Shown here: positions 18,365 to 27,332 of the stretch, piece after piece
Position numbering within the stretch: position 1 is the first letter of the stretch
Layout of the letters: every line of letters starts with the position of its first letter
Notes under the pieces: generated by a model
The model's input: only the letters and a program-made list of their open reading frames with translations
Told to the model about the DNA's origin: nothing
The model's database searches: none
Source: Planctomycetota bacterium
Lineage (GTDB): Bacteria > Planctomycetota > Phycisphaerae > Phycisphaerales > UBA1924
Assembly: GCA_018968885.1 (NCBI GenBank)
Contig: JAGWZK010000001.1
Coordinates: 186,001 to 250,000 of the forward strand
Direction: 5' to 3'
DNA length: 64,000 bases
Program-made: the position numbers and the translations under genes

Positions 18365-19084
18365 ATAAAAACCGCCAAGCTCATCGTCGCCGTTGCCGCC
18401 ACCACCATCGCCGCCTCGGCCTTCGCCGGCCCCGTCAATGTCGATTACACCGGCACCGGTGCAGGCCAGAACGTCAAAATCACCGTCGGCTCCAGCACGT
18501 ACAACGTCTTTGCCGGCCAGTTGAAGCACACCTTGAGCGGCGCCACCGGCGCTGATGCGGTGTGGAATGGCACCTACCGCACCTTCTGCACCGATTTGTC
18601 GCAGGGTGTGGTCAGTGGCGTCGACTCCTTCGACATCGTCGATCTCACCTCCATGCCCGATTCCTCGCCCATGGGCGCTACCAAGGCCAACGCCATCAAA
18701 GACATGTTCGCCTACACCACCAACTCGGTGACCACCAGCGGCGCATCCAACAACCTCGCCACCGCCTTCCAGCTCGCCGTCTGGGAAATCGTCAAGGACT
18801 TCAACACCGCCTCGGCCAATAACGGCCTCAGCATCACCAGTGGCTCGTTGCGCACCAAGGCCAGCGATGGCTCGGCCCTCTCCAGTGGCATCACTTCCAT
18901 CCTCACAAACCTCCTCGCCGTCGCCGGCACCGGAATCTACAGCAACACCACCGATATCGAAATCAAGGGCATCAGCAACGACTGCGCCCAGGATCAGATC
19001 ATCACCCGCGTCGTTCCCGCCCCCGGCATGGCTGGCCTGGGCCTCATCGGTGGTCTCGCCATGGCCCGCCGCCGCAATCGCTAA
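18365..19084 (+). CDS. Secreted protein with PEP-CTERM-like sorting tail (start codon not ATG)
   Basis: About 239 residues. The N-terminal signal peptide reads KTAKLIVAVAATTIAASAFAGP. The C-terminus is VVPAPGMAGLGLIGGLAMARRRNR, a short motif, hydrophobic helix and Arg cluster like PEP-CTERM tails, which direct sorting to the envelope. The body contains FCTDLSQGVVSGVDSFDIVDL and an AFQLAVWEIVKDF block seen in CTERM surface proteins. No ATG lies before the signal peptide. GGAGAG at 18355-18360 places the ribosome near an ATA at 18365 (6 nt after GGAG), while in-frame GTG codons exist at 18353 and 18305. The boundary is therefore uncertain. A hairpin at 19118-19136 follows the stop. Confidence 0.7.
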   Translation: MKTAKLIVAVAATTIAASAFAGPVNVDYTGTGAGQNVKITVGSSTYNVFAGQLKHTLSGATGADAVWNGTYRTFCTDLSQGVVSGVDSFDIVDLTSMPDSSPMGATKANAIKDMFAYTTNSVTTSGASNNLATAFQLAVWEIVKDFNTASANNGLSITSGSLRTKASDGSALSSGITSILTNLLAVAGTGIYSNTTDIEIKGISNDCAQDQIITRVVPAPGMAGLGLIGGLAMARRRNR

Positions 19085-19117
19085 CTCTTCAACCCAGTCA
19101 CACCCTTCTCATCGCCG

Positions 19118-19149
19118 GGGCCCCTCAGAGGGGCCCTGGACCGCTTTTA
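19118..19149 (+). terminator. Hairpin terminator after the CTERM gene
   Basis: A perfect eight-pair GC stem (19118-19125 with 19129-19136) with a three-base loop, followed by TGGACCGCTTTTA. The T-run is short and offset, so termination strength is uncertain. Confidence 0.5.
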
Positions 19150-19204
19150 TGGGACTACGTTCCGGAATGTCAAACCCGACGCTCCCTTTTCCGTACCATC
19201 CTTC

Positions 19205-19582
19205 ATGCCCGTTCGCATCCAGATGTTGTCAGGTCACTCCGCCGCCGCGCCACGTGGCGGCTTGCTCGTCGGTCTCATTCTCGGACTCCTGATCCTCGTC
19301 GCCCTGGCCATCTTCCTCCTCCCCTTTGTCCTCATCGCGGGCGCCCTGGGCTTGGTCGCGTTCGGTCTGTACAAACTCAATCGCTGGATCCGCACACTCG
19401 GTCAACCCCGCGCTCGCCCACCCGTCGAAGGCGAAGACTTCGACTCCCTCCGCGCCCGACTCGAACAACGCGGCACCCTCAACTCCACCACCGCAACCAA
19501 CGACACCACCCAATCGTCTCCCTCCGATCAGGTTGATGACCTCGGCCGCCGCAACGTCCGCGTCGTCGGCACCCAGCACTGA
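19205..19582 (+). CDS. Small membrane protein of unknown function
   Basis: 125 residues. Two closely spaced hydrophobic segments (LLVGLILGLLILVALAIFLLPFVLIAGALGLVAFGLY) form a helical hairpin. A polar C-terminal half follows: RPPVEGEDFDSLRARLEQRG... DDLGRRNVRVVG. No family motif is recognised. No good ribosome site precedes the ATG at 19205, and the ATG at 19223 is an alternative. It lies alone between a terminator and the STAS gene. Confidence 0.5.
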   Translation: MPVRIQMLSGHSAAAPRGGLLVGLILGLLILVALAIFLLPFVLIAGALGLVAFGLYKLNRWIRTLGQPRARPPVEGEDFDSLRARLEQRGTLNSTTATNDTTQSSPSDQVDDLGRRNVRVVGTQH

Positions 19583-19850
19583 TCGCCGCCAGCGCAGGCC
19601 TCACAGACCGCACACTCCTCCTATCGCGCACATTCGCCACGCACGCCCCATCTCTTCCGCTTTGACACCCTTCATTGATTCTGCCCCGCAATCGCTGGAC
19701 GATCCTCCACGCAAATCCCCTATTTCTCCTGCGTATTTCGGGGTGTTTCGCGGCACGTGCCGCGCCTCAGCTCCGAATCCCAAGTTCAGAACCGGTCCGA
19801 CTCATGGCGGCCGGTGGCGCGCCCTCGTCGGATCGGCACGGGGGTTGTGT

Positions 19851-20315
19851 ATGTACGAAGTCGTGAATGCCTCAACGATGACTCCGGGCGATGCCCTCGT
19901 CTGGTCCGAAGTGCACCAGGGTGTCACCATCGCCCACATCAGCATCGCCAGCATCAAAGACAAGCAGGCTGCACTCCTCCGCCAATCCCTCATCGCTCTC
20001 GTCAAGGAACGCCGCGGCCGCGTCGCACTCGACCTCTCCTCCGTCACCGATTTCACCTGCGCCTGGATCAACGTCATGCTCGAGCTCACCCGCGCATGCC
20101 GCCGCGACAATTGGGATCTCGCCATCTACGGCCTCCACGGGCCGACTCGCGGCATTCTCCGCGCCACTCATCTTGATCGCAAAATGACCATCTGCCCCAA
20201 TCGCGATGAAGCCCTGGGCAAACTCGGCATCGAGCAGCCCACCATGTGGGAACGCCTCATTGGCGGCGCTCGCCCACCACAGCCAAACGCCCAACCCCTC
20301 AGTCAGGCCGCCTGA
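19851..20315 (+). CDS. STAS-domain (anti-sigma-antagonist-like) protein
   Basis: 154 residues from the ATG at 19851, preceded by a purine-rich GGGGG run. The core, VTIAHISIASIKDKQAALLRQSLIALVKERRGRVALDLSSVTDFTCAWINVMLELTRACRRDNWDLAIYGL, has the strand-helix pattern of STAS anti-sigma-factor antagonists. In classical members a phosphorylatable Ser follows the Asp (D-S-S-G). Here the loop is TDFTCAWIN, so that Ser is replaced by Thr/Cys. It may act in a partner-switching module or as a binding-only STAS protein. No anti-sigma kinase or sigma gene is adjacent. Frame extensions further upstream exist but lack family similarity. Confidence 0.72.
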   Translation: MYEVVNASTMTPGDALVWSEVHQGVTIAHISIASIKDKQAALLRQSLIALVKERRGRVALDLSSVTDFTCAWINVMLELTRACRRDNWDLAIYGLHGPTRGILRATHLDRKMTICPNRDEALGKLGIEQPTMWERLIGGARPPQPNAQPLSQAA

Positions 20316-20537
20316 AGCCTGACGCCTGAATCAGGGAGTGACGGGGATTCACCCCCCTAGTTATCAGGCACTTCAATGGGTGTGAAATTGGGGGGTTTAC
20401 CAGATTCACCCTCGCTAGGGAGTATTCCCATCCCTTCCACCTTGATGTGATGCACCTTTTCGGTACGCTGAGACGAAGAGAGATATGGCTCTCCGGGGTG
20501 CTGATGCTGTGGGTGAAGAGCGAGGAGACGGCTGAGC

Positions 20538-22721
20538 ATGGAAGGTTCTCTTTCCCGATCTGACGACGGAGGTTTCTGGCTGCGCGCGGCGGTCGCCGCG
20601 TGCGGCTTGGCTCTTGCTGCTGGCAGCGTGTGTGCGGATGTGGTTCGCCCTCGAGTGCTCGCACGCGAAGGTGTATTGAACCTGCGTGTCGGCGACATTG
20701 ACCTGAACGCCCTGCCCCCTCTGAGTGCTCAAGCCATCGACGCCGCAAGCGCAGCCGGCACCGAAGTGCTGCTCGTGCTCCCCGGTTCATTGGATGAGGC
20801 ACGCCGTCAGGTGCTGGACGCCCTGGGCGTGCGCCGAATGGGGTACCTCCCCACCAACTGCTTTGTGGCAGATGTCTCCAAAGTGCGCGCGGCCGACCTC
20901 CTCGCCAGCGGCGCAGTCGCCAAAGTCGTCGCCTATCCGCGCGAGTGGAAAGTCGATCCCGCCATCGGCACCGTGAACTTTCAGACTCCTGATCGTCTGC
21001 AACTGGCCAAGACCGGCCATGTCGCCGTGCGCGTCGTGATGTTCCCCGGTGTGAGCGCCGAAGAGACGCAGGCGCGCTTGAATGCCATCCCCGGTGCATC
21101 GGTCACCGGCGGCGAAGCCATCGGCGATGCCGCCAGCGCCGTGGTGGTGATGCCATTGACCAAGGTGGGCCAATTGCGCGATGTGCAGGGGTTGCGCTGG
21201 GCCGAAGAGCTCTCTGAGTTCACCCCGCGCGACTTTGGTCAGCGCTGGATCGTGCAATCCAATGTGCAGAACTCCTATCCGATCTACGTTCGCGGATTGA
21301 CCGGCGCCGGTCAGATCGTTGGCGTAATCGATGGTTGGATGGCTGCGGATCACTGCGCATTCTCTGATCCCGGCAATCCCATCGGACCCAATCACCGCAA
21401 GATCGTCGCATACAACACCAGCATCAACTACGACCTGCACGGCACGCACGTCGCCGGCATCGTCGCCGGTGATCCCGGCACCGAGTCCGCGGCACGGGGT
21501 GTGGCATACGCCGCGCGGCTCGCCTTCAACATCTGGCCCTCCACGACCCAGGCCTCGTTTCTGAGCCGCTTCTCACTGCATGAGTCGCAAGGTGCCCGAA
21601 TTCACACCAATTCCTACGGCAACGACGCAACCATTGAATACGACTACGCCTCATGTGCCCTCGACACCTTTCTGTGGGGCAGCGACAACAACATGATCGT
21701 GTGGTCCACTTCCAACAGCACCACCTTGCGTAACCCCGAAAATGCAAAGAACGTGCTGTCAACCGGCGCCACTGGAAACAACCCATCGCAGGCTTGGGTC
21801 TGCTCCGGAGGCACCGGCCCCACCGTCGATGGTCGACGCAAGCCCGATCTGATGGCCCCCGGCTGCGCTGTGTACTCCGCTGTCAACGCCAGCGGCTGCC
21901 TGGTCGCCGCACTTTCCGGAACCTCGATGGCGGCCCCCGCCATGGCTGGTGTCGGCGCTTTGGTTCGACAGTACTTCTCCAGCGGCTACTACCCCTCCGG
22001 CACTCAAAGTCCAGGGGATGGCTTTGATCCTTCCGGCCCCCTCGTCAAGGCCATGCTCATCGCCGGTGGCGAGAACATGACCGGCGTGGACGGCTATCCC
22101 TCCGAGCGCGAAGGATGGGGTCGCATCCGCGCCGAAGGGTGCCTGGTCTTTGCCGAAGAGCCGCAGTCCCTGGTCGTCAAGGAGGTGCGAAACAACAGCA
22201 CTTCAGCACTGGTCACCGGAAGCGAGCAGTCAATGGTCGTGCGCGTCGTCGCAAACGATCAACCCCTGCGCGTGGTGCTGTCGTACTTCGACGCGCCCGC
22301 CACACTCCCCGCAACCTTCGCTCCCGTCAACGACATCGATCTGATCCTGGTCTCACCCAGTGGCCAGCGCTATTACGGCAATTTCTTCGCCAACGGCATC
22401 AGCGCGCCAAACGGCACCCCCGACGGTCTGAACTCAACCGAGGTCGTCCACCTTCCGCAGCCCGAGCGAGGACTCTGGACCGTCTCCATCCGCGGCGCTG
22501 CCGTGAATGAAGGCCGCCAGGGCTTCGGCCTCGTCGCCGTCGGCCACGTCGCTCGCTGCATCGCCGATGTCAACAACGATGGCGTCCTCGACTTCTTTGA
22601 CTACCTCGACTTCGTCAGCATCTTCGCCAACATGGAGCCCAACGCCGACTTCAATCACGATGGCGAAATCGACATCTTCGACTACCTCGATTTTGTCAAC
22701 GCCTTCGCCATGGGCTGCTGA
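20538..22721 (+). CDS. Secreted subtilisin-like (S8) serine protease with GC-type dockerin tail
   Basis: 727 residues. A signal peptide (LRAAVAACGLALAAGSVCADV, residues 15-35) starts a long prodomain-like region. The catalytic triad is visible: Asp265 in GVIDGW, His301 in HGTHVAGIVAG, and Ser463 in LSGTSMAAPAMAGVGALV. A beta-rich domain (LRVVLSYFDAPATL...) follows, then the C-terminal pair of Ca-binding-like repeats DVNNDGVLDFFDYLDFVSIF and DFNHDGEIDIFDYLDFVNAF ending in MGC. That tail marks the planctomycete GC-type dockerin proteins. It stands alone on the plus strand and ends at a strong terminator shared with the convergent gsp operon. Confidence 0.93.
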   Translation: MEGSLSRSDDGGFWLRAAVAACGLALAAGSVCADVVRPRVLAREGVLNLRVGDIDLNALPPLSAQAIDAASAAGTEVLLVLPGSLDEARRQVLDALGVRRMGYLPTNCFVADVSKVRAADLLASGAVAKVVAYPREWKVDPAIGTVNFQTPDRLQLAKTGHVAVRVVMFPGVSAEETQARLNAIPGASVTGGEAIGDAASAVVVMPLTKVGQLRDVQGLRWAEELSEFTPRDFGQRWIVQSNVQNSYPIYVRGLTGAGQIVGVIDGWMAADHCAFSDPGNPIGPNHRKIVAYNTSINYDLHGTHVAGIVAGDPGTESAARGVAYAARLAFNIWPSTTQASFLSRFSLHESQGARIHTNSYGNDATIEYDYASCALDTFLWGSDNNMIVWSTSNSTTLRNPENAKNVLSTGATGNNPSQAWVCSGGTGPTVDGRRKPDLMAPGCAVYSAVNASGCLVAALSGTSMAAPAMAGVGALVRQYFSSGYYPSGTQSPGDGFDPSGPLVKAMLIAGGENMTGVDGYPSEREGWGRIRAEGCLVFAEEPQSLVVKEVRNNSTSALVTGSEQSMVVRVVANDQPLRVVLSYFDAPATLPATFAPVNDIDLILVSPSGQRYYGNFFANGISAPNGTPDGLNSTEVVHLPQPERGLWTVSIRGAAVNEGRQGFGLVAVGHVARCIADVNNDGVLDFFDYLDFVSIFANMEPNADFNHDGEIDIFDYLDFVNAFAMGC

Positions 22722-22752
22722 GCCAGCATCTCAGATCTTCGACACGCAACAC

Positions 22753-22800
22753 ATAGGTCCTATGCGACTCATCCGTCCCATAGGACCTATTTGCTTTTTC
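22753..22800 (+). terminator. Intrinsic terminator after the S8 protease
   Basis: A perfect twelve-base inverted repeat (22753-22764 ataggtcctatg with 22779-22790) with a fourteen-base loop, followed by TTGCTTTTTC. It lies between the convergent S8 protease and gspE genes. The T-run favours the plus strand. Confidence 0.85.
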
Positions 22801-22813
22801 CAATGCCCGCTCA

Positions 22814-24541
22814 TCAGTGCAACACGCGATACACCTCGGCCTCATCCGTCAATCCCATCGCAATCTTCCGCGCCGCATCATCGTGCATCGGCTTGAAGCC
22901 GTGCCGCAGAGCCGCCGCACGCAAGGTCACTGCGTCCTTGTTCTGATTGGTCAGATCACGCAATTCATCGTTCATCGCCATGATCTCATACACCGCCATG
23001 CGCCCGCGATAGCCGGTGCCAAAGCACTGCTCACAGCGCATTCCATCATGAGTGCCGCTGCCTTTGCACACCACACACTTGCGCCGCACCAGCCGCTGCG
23101 CCAAGACCGCCATCAATGACGACGTCACCAGATACGGCTGCAATCCGATATCAATCAAACGCGGAATGGCGCTGGGCGCGTCGTTGGTGTGCAGCGTCGC
23201 CAGCACCAGGTGGCCAGTCAACGACGCCTGAATCGCGAGCTGCGCCGTCTCGGGATCGCGCACTTCGCCCACCAGAATCACATCCGGGTCCTGACGCAAC
23301 AGCGCCCGCAGGCCTGCCGCAAACGTCACACCCCGCTTGGGGTTCACCTGCATCTGTGAAATGCCATCGAGGTGATATTCAACCGGATCCTCAATCGTCA
23401 TCACGTTGCGGCTGCCACGGTCAATCTGCGCCAACGCCGCATACAACGTCGTCGTCTTGCCGCTACCCGTCGGGCCCGTAACCAGAATGATCCCCGTCGG
23501 TCGATCAATCAGGTCCACCAACTGGGCCTGCATCTCTTTGGTCATGCCGATCTGATCCAGCGACAACTGTGTCGTCGCCTGATCGAGAAGGCGCAGCACC
23601 AATCGCTCCCCATACACCGTGGGAATGCACGAAAAACGAATATCCACCTTGCGGCTGCCGATGCGCACACTCGTATACCCGTCCTGCGGGCTGTGACGAT
23701 TGGCAATATCCAGCTCGGTCATCACCTTCAGGCGGCTGGAAATCGCCGGCGCCAGCGATGCCGGCGGGCTGAAGGCGTCCACCAGCATCCCGTCCACGCG
23801 GAATCGGATCACCAGCTTGTTCTCTTGCGGGTGCACGTGAATGTCGCTGGCTCGCCGTCTGAGCGCCTCAAACAGGATCATGTTCACCAGTCGAATGACC
23901 GGGGTCTGCCGCGCCAGTTGCAGAAGGTCCGTCGAGTTTCCCGCGCTTCCCGCTGCCGCCGCGATCGCGCGATCATCCAGCGGCATCTCATCGACGATCT
24001 CTGTGACCAGATCCTGGCGCTGCTCATATCCGCGGTTGATCAGGTTGACCACCGCCGCGCGGGGCGAAAGCACAATCCGGATCGGCGCATCCAGCAGATC
24101 CTCAAGCATCGCGTACACGCCCGGCATCATCGGCTGGGCGCTGGCGATCGTCACCACCCCTTGCTCAACACTCACACCGGCCACCTGATGCTGGCGTGAG
24201 ATATCCGCCGGCACACTCTCAAAGTATCTCTGCGCCGAATCCTGCAAGCGCGGCTCGGCTGCATACTCAAGGCCGGTCCGCTTGGCCAGCATCTCCAGCG
24301 CGTGATGCTCATCGATCGCCAGCATCGACAACAGCACATCCCATGGCTCGTTGTCGCTGCCTTCGGTTCCCGCAAATCGCGCGAGCTGCTCCGGGCGCAG
24401 CTTGATCGGGCTGAAGAGTTCCGCAACCCTGCCCCAATCCTGATGACTGGGCTTGGGAATCTGGAGCACGGCACCCGACCCGCCGCTCACCGCTTCCAGC
24501 GCCGGTGCCTTGCCGTTCCCGTTTGTTCCGGTCCCTGCCAT
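22814..24541 (-). CDS. gspE: Type II secretion / type IV pilus assembly ATPase
   Basis: 575 residues. The N-terminal third (PEQLARFAGTEGSDNEPWDVLLSMLAIDEHHALEMLAKRTGLEY) is a divergent GspE N-domain. The core has ASDIHVHPQENKLVIRFRVDGMLVDAF, the Walker A motif GPTGSGKTTTLY near residue 360, the Asp box TIEDPVEYHLDGISQMQVN, Walker B DVILVGEVRDPETA and LATLHTNDAPSAIPRLIDIG. The tetracysteine zinc loop CVVCKGSGTHDGMRCEQC follows near residue 510. It powers pseudopilus assembly at the inner membrane. The ATG overlaps the last base of gspD, so the two are translationally coupled. GspF, GspG-K, GspL/M and GspC are not in the window apart from a separate pilin-like gene at 28902. Confidence 0.94.
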   Translation of the reverse strand: MAGTGTNGNGKAPALEAVSGGSGAVLQIPKPSHQDWGRVAELFSPIKLRPEQLARFAGTEGSDNEPWDVLLSMLAIDEHHALEMLAKRTGLEYAAEPRLQDSAQRYFESVPADISRQHQVAGVSVEQGVVTIASAQPMMPGVYAMLEDLLDAPIRIVLSPRAAVVNLINRGYEQRQDLVTEIVDEMPLDDRAIAAAAGSAGNSTDLLQLARQTPVIRLVNMILFEALRRRASDIHVHPQENKLVIRFRVDGMLVDAFSPPASLAPAISSRLKVMTELDIANRHSPQDGYTSVRIGSRKVDIRFSCIPTVYGERLVLRLLDQATTQLSLDQIGMTKEMQAQLVDLIDRPTGIILVTGPTGSGKTTTLYAALAQIDRGSRNVMTIEDPVEYHLDGISQMQVNPKRGVTFAAGLRALLRQDPDVILVGEVRDPETAQLAIQASLTGHLVLATLHTNDAPSAIPRLIDIGLQPYLVTSSLMAVLAQRLVRRKCVVCKGSGTHDGMRCEQCFGTGYRGRMAVYEIMAMNDELRDLTNQNKDAVTLRAAALRHGFKPMHDDAARKIAMGLTDEAEVYRVLH

Positions 24542-27141
24542 CAGCGCGTCGCCCCTTCGCTGTCGCGGCTCGGTTCCGTCAGTGTCTTGGGACGGTTGAC
24601 TGTCGCCGGGCTCGTGTAGTTGTTGTTGTGCATCTCGATCGATGTCGGAACCAGATCCGGCAGGTGCTTGGGAATCGCGCTCTTGGCCTGCGGTCCTTCC
24701 GTCATCAACTTCATGTCCATGAAGTTGGGATCACGCATGATCCGGGGCGTCATGAAGATGTACAGCGTGGTCTTGCGCTTGTTGTCCTTGGTGTCGCCAA
24801 AGAGACGACCGATGATCGGAATGTCGCCGATGCCGGGAATCCGGTCGTAATTCTTGGTGGCGCTGTCGTACGTCAACCCACCCACCACGATGGTAAAGTC
24901 GCTGGGCACCGTCACCGCATCTGCCTTCACGTTGTTGTTCTGGCTCGGCGGGGGGAGGCCCTGTGTCGCTGCGCCGGTAAAGCTCGACAACTCTGCCTCA
25001 TACTTCAAGCGCAGATAGCCACCCTCGGAAATCTGCGGCTTGACCTTGAGTTTGGTACCCGCCTCGCTCGTGCCACCCAGCGAGGTCGTCGTCGTGCTCG
25101 TGCTCTGATTGGTCTGGGCGTACGGCACCTTGTCCACCGAGTCGATCGATGCCTCTTCGTTGTCATCCACCAGAATCTGCGGGCTGCTCACGATGCGCGA
25201 ATCGGTTTCCTTGGCCAGCGCGGTCATGATGATCGGCACCTGATCGCTCTTGATCAGCGCCAGCGTCGCGCCACCCAACCCAGTCGCCACGGTCTTGGGC
25301 TGAGTGATCACACCATTAGTGCCAAACGATGACAACCCGAAGTTGGTGTTCAGCACGCCGCCAGTGCCGCCAGAGTTGATGAGCTGCGTCTCAAACGCCA
25401 GGCGCAGATCATCTGACCACGTCACGGCCACGATCTTGGTTTCGATATACACCTGGGGGCGACGCAGGTCGAGCTTTTCCAGCAGCCGCTTGAAATCCGG
25501 CTGCTGCTTCATCGGCGCCTTCACCATAATCTGGTTGTTGGCCTTATCTGCCATCACAAAGACGTTGTTGCCGTTCCCCAGCGACAACTCTGAACCACCC
25601 TCCATCCCCGGCGCCACCATGATCACGTTCGGCTGCACATTCATGCCTCGCCCGTTACCTCCGGGCAACAGCGACGAATCCTCGCGATTGGGCGCGCGAT
25701 TCTGAATCAGGCCCTGCACCAGATCGGCCACCTTTTCCGCATCCGCATTCTTCAATTTGTAATTGCGGATGACGATTGCTTCCTGCTCCAGGTCCAGTTC
25801 TGCGATCAATCGATCCAGTTGCACCTGCTGCTCTGATGTGCCGTAGTACATGATCGTGCCGCGGCCTTCATCCACCACCATCACCGGGCCACCCACTGAT
25901 GAGGTCGTGCCGCGCGAGCGTGCATTTCCGCTCTGGTCTCCGTAGTTGTAGTTGTAGTTGTACTGGGGCTGATTGCTCGGCGCCTCAATCGTCAGCACTT
26001 CGCCCAGACCGCGCTTTTGGGCAAGATCCGCCACCTGCTTAGCCGCAGAGCCCACGGTGTACTTCTTCGGCACCAATTGGTTCAAGACATCGATCACTTC
26101 CAGTACAGATCTGACCTGCGCCGTTTCTGCCTCCACGCCGCGGAAGATCAAAGCATTTCCCTGTGGGTCAATCGTCAGGCGATCACCGATCGATTCCAGG
26201 CGATTGCCACCACCCGGCTGGGGCTGCACCTGCTGGGGCTGACCCTCATTAGGGTTCCCCACGTTGGCGCGCGGTTGTGCCGCCTGGCCCAACAATTGCA
26301 GCACGCGCTCTCTCGCCACCGGCGCGGCAACGTGCTTCAACTCCAGGCGAATGAACTTGCTCTTGCCATATTCATCCAGCAATCGCGTGATCAGATTCTC
26401 AAGTGCCGCGAGCTTCTTTGGCGTATCCGTCGCGATCAACACACCCATCTCATCAATCGCGCTCACCTTAGTCTGGGTTCCCTGACCGCCCGCCTGCGCC
26501 GTCAACTGCTCTGCCAGTGCTTGCTTCACGCTCGATGGTTTCAGATTCGGCGTGGAAAACACCCGCGTCGTCGGCAGTTCACCCGACAGGTTCACGCCTA
26601 CTTCATTCTGATTCACAACCGAGTAAAAGGTGCTGCTGGCGTCGTACGTAAGCGTGAAACCCTGCTGCTCCAACAGCGAAGAGATCAATGGAATCAGGCG
26701 CGACTTGGGCACCGACACCGGCGCGTTGAAGACAATCGTTCCCGTCAGATTGCTCTTGATGCTGATGTTGATCCCCAGCGCCTTGGCGGCGTAATCCACC
26801 AGCGTCGACAACTCCACCGGCTCGGCAAACGCCGAGAAGGTCACCATGTCACCTTCGACGGGAATCTCTTGCGGGTTATTCGCACTCCCCGGTGCCGCGG
26901 CATTCGGCGCGCCATTGACCGGGTTCACGGCACCCGGCTGACGACCCACTGCATTGGGATTCAGTGGCGTGCCCGTCGGACCCAGTGGCACCGGAGTGGG
27001 CTGACCAACCCCCGATGGCTGCGCTGTCACCGCTGGCTGCGCCACACTCATCATCGAGATCGACACGCACACGCCCGCCGCCATCACCACCATCAAGCGC
27101 TGTCGGCGGCACATCATCTCTGCACGTGTGAACTGCTGCAT
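24541..27141 (-). CDS. gspD: Type II secretion outer-membrane secretin
   Basis: About 866 residues from the ATG at 27141, chosen because GGAAGGG lies about 4-10 nt upstream; a longer frame to 27252 has no such site. A signal peptide (RLMVVMAAGVCVSISMMSVAQP) leads to N-domains (VSVPKSRLIPLISSLLEQQGFTL) and a Pro/Gly/Asn-rich linker. The secretin core has VYIETKIVAVTWSDDLRLAFE, SRIVSSPQILVDDNEEASID, LKVKPQISEGGYLRLKYEAEL and VVGGLTYDSATKNYDRIPGIGDIPIIGRLFG. It forms the outer-membrane channel of the secretion system whose ATPase follows at once. Insertions rich in Asn/Gln/Gly are longer than in proteobacterial GspD. Confidence 0.93.
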   Translation of the reverse strand: MQQFTRAEMMCRRQRLMVVMAAGVCVSISMMSVAQPAVTAQPSGVGQPTPVPLGPTGTPLNPNAVGRQPGAVNPVNGAPNAAAPGSANNPQEIPVEGDMVTFSAFAEPVELSTLVDYAAKALGINISIKSNLTGTIVFNAPVSVPKSRLIPLISSLLEQQGFTLTYDASSTFYSVVNQNEVGVNLSGELPTTRVFSTPNLKPSSVKQALAEQLTAQAGGQGTQTKVSAIDEMGVLIATDTPKKLAALENLITRLLDEYGKSKFIRLELKHVAAPVARERVLQLLGQAAQPRANVGNPNEGQPQQVQPQPGGGNRLESIGDRLTIDPQGNALIFRGVEAETAQVRSVLEVIDVLNQLVPKKYTVGSAAKQVADLAQKRGLGEVLTIEAPSNQPQYNYNYNYGDQSGNARSRGTTSSVGGPVMVVDEGRGTIMYYGTSEQQVQLDRLIAELDLEQEAIVIRNYKLKNADAEKVADLVQGLIQNRAPNREDSSLLPGGNGRGMNVQPNVIMVAPGMEGGSELSLGNGNNVFVMADKANNQIMVKAPMKQQPDFKRLLEKLDLRRPQVYIETKIVAVTWSDDLRLAFETQLINSGGTGGVLNTNFGLSSFGTNGVITQPKTVATGLGGATLALIKSDQVPIIMTALAKETDSRIVSSPQILVDDNEEASIDSVDKVPYAQTNQSTSTTTTSLGGTSEAGTKLKVKPQISEGGYLRLKYEAELSSFTGAATQGLPPPSQNNNVKADAVTVPSDFTIVVGGLTYDSATKNYDRIPGIGDIPIIGRLFGDTKDNKRKTTLYIFMTPRIMRDPNFMDMKLMTEGPQAKSAIPKHLPDLVPTSIEMHNNNYTSPATVNRPKTLTEPSRDSEGATR

Positions 27142-27332
27142 ACGTCCCTTCCAGGGGTTGTTGACCACGCCGCAACATCTGACCTTGATCAGAAGTGTCG
27201 CGGCGTGTGCCCTCGCGGGCGTCAATCGGGGAAGTCCATTCCCGTGCCGCAACTCTACCGTTCCGACACGCCCGCCGCACGACGGTTCCCCGGGCTTTTG
27301 ACTTTCACCTTTCGACTTTCAACTGTGTCCGC

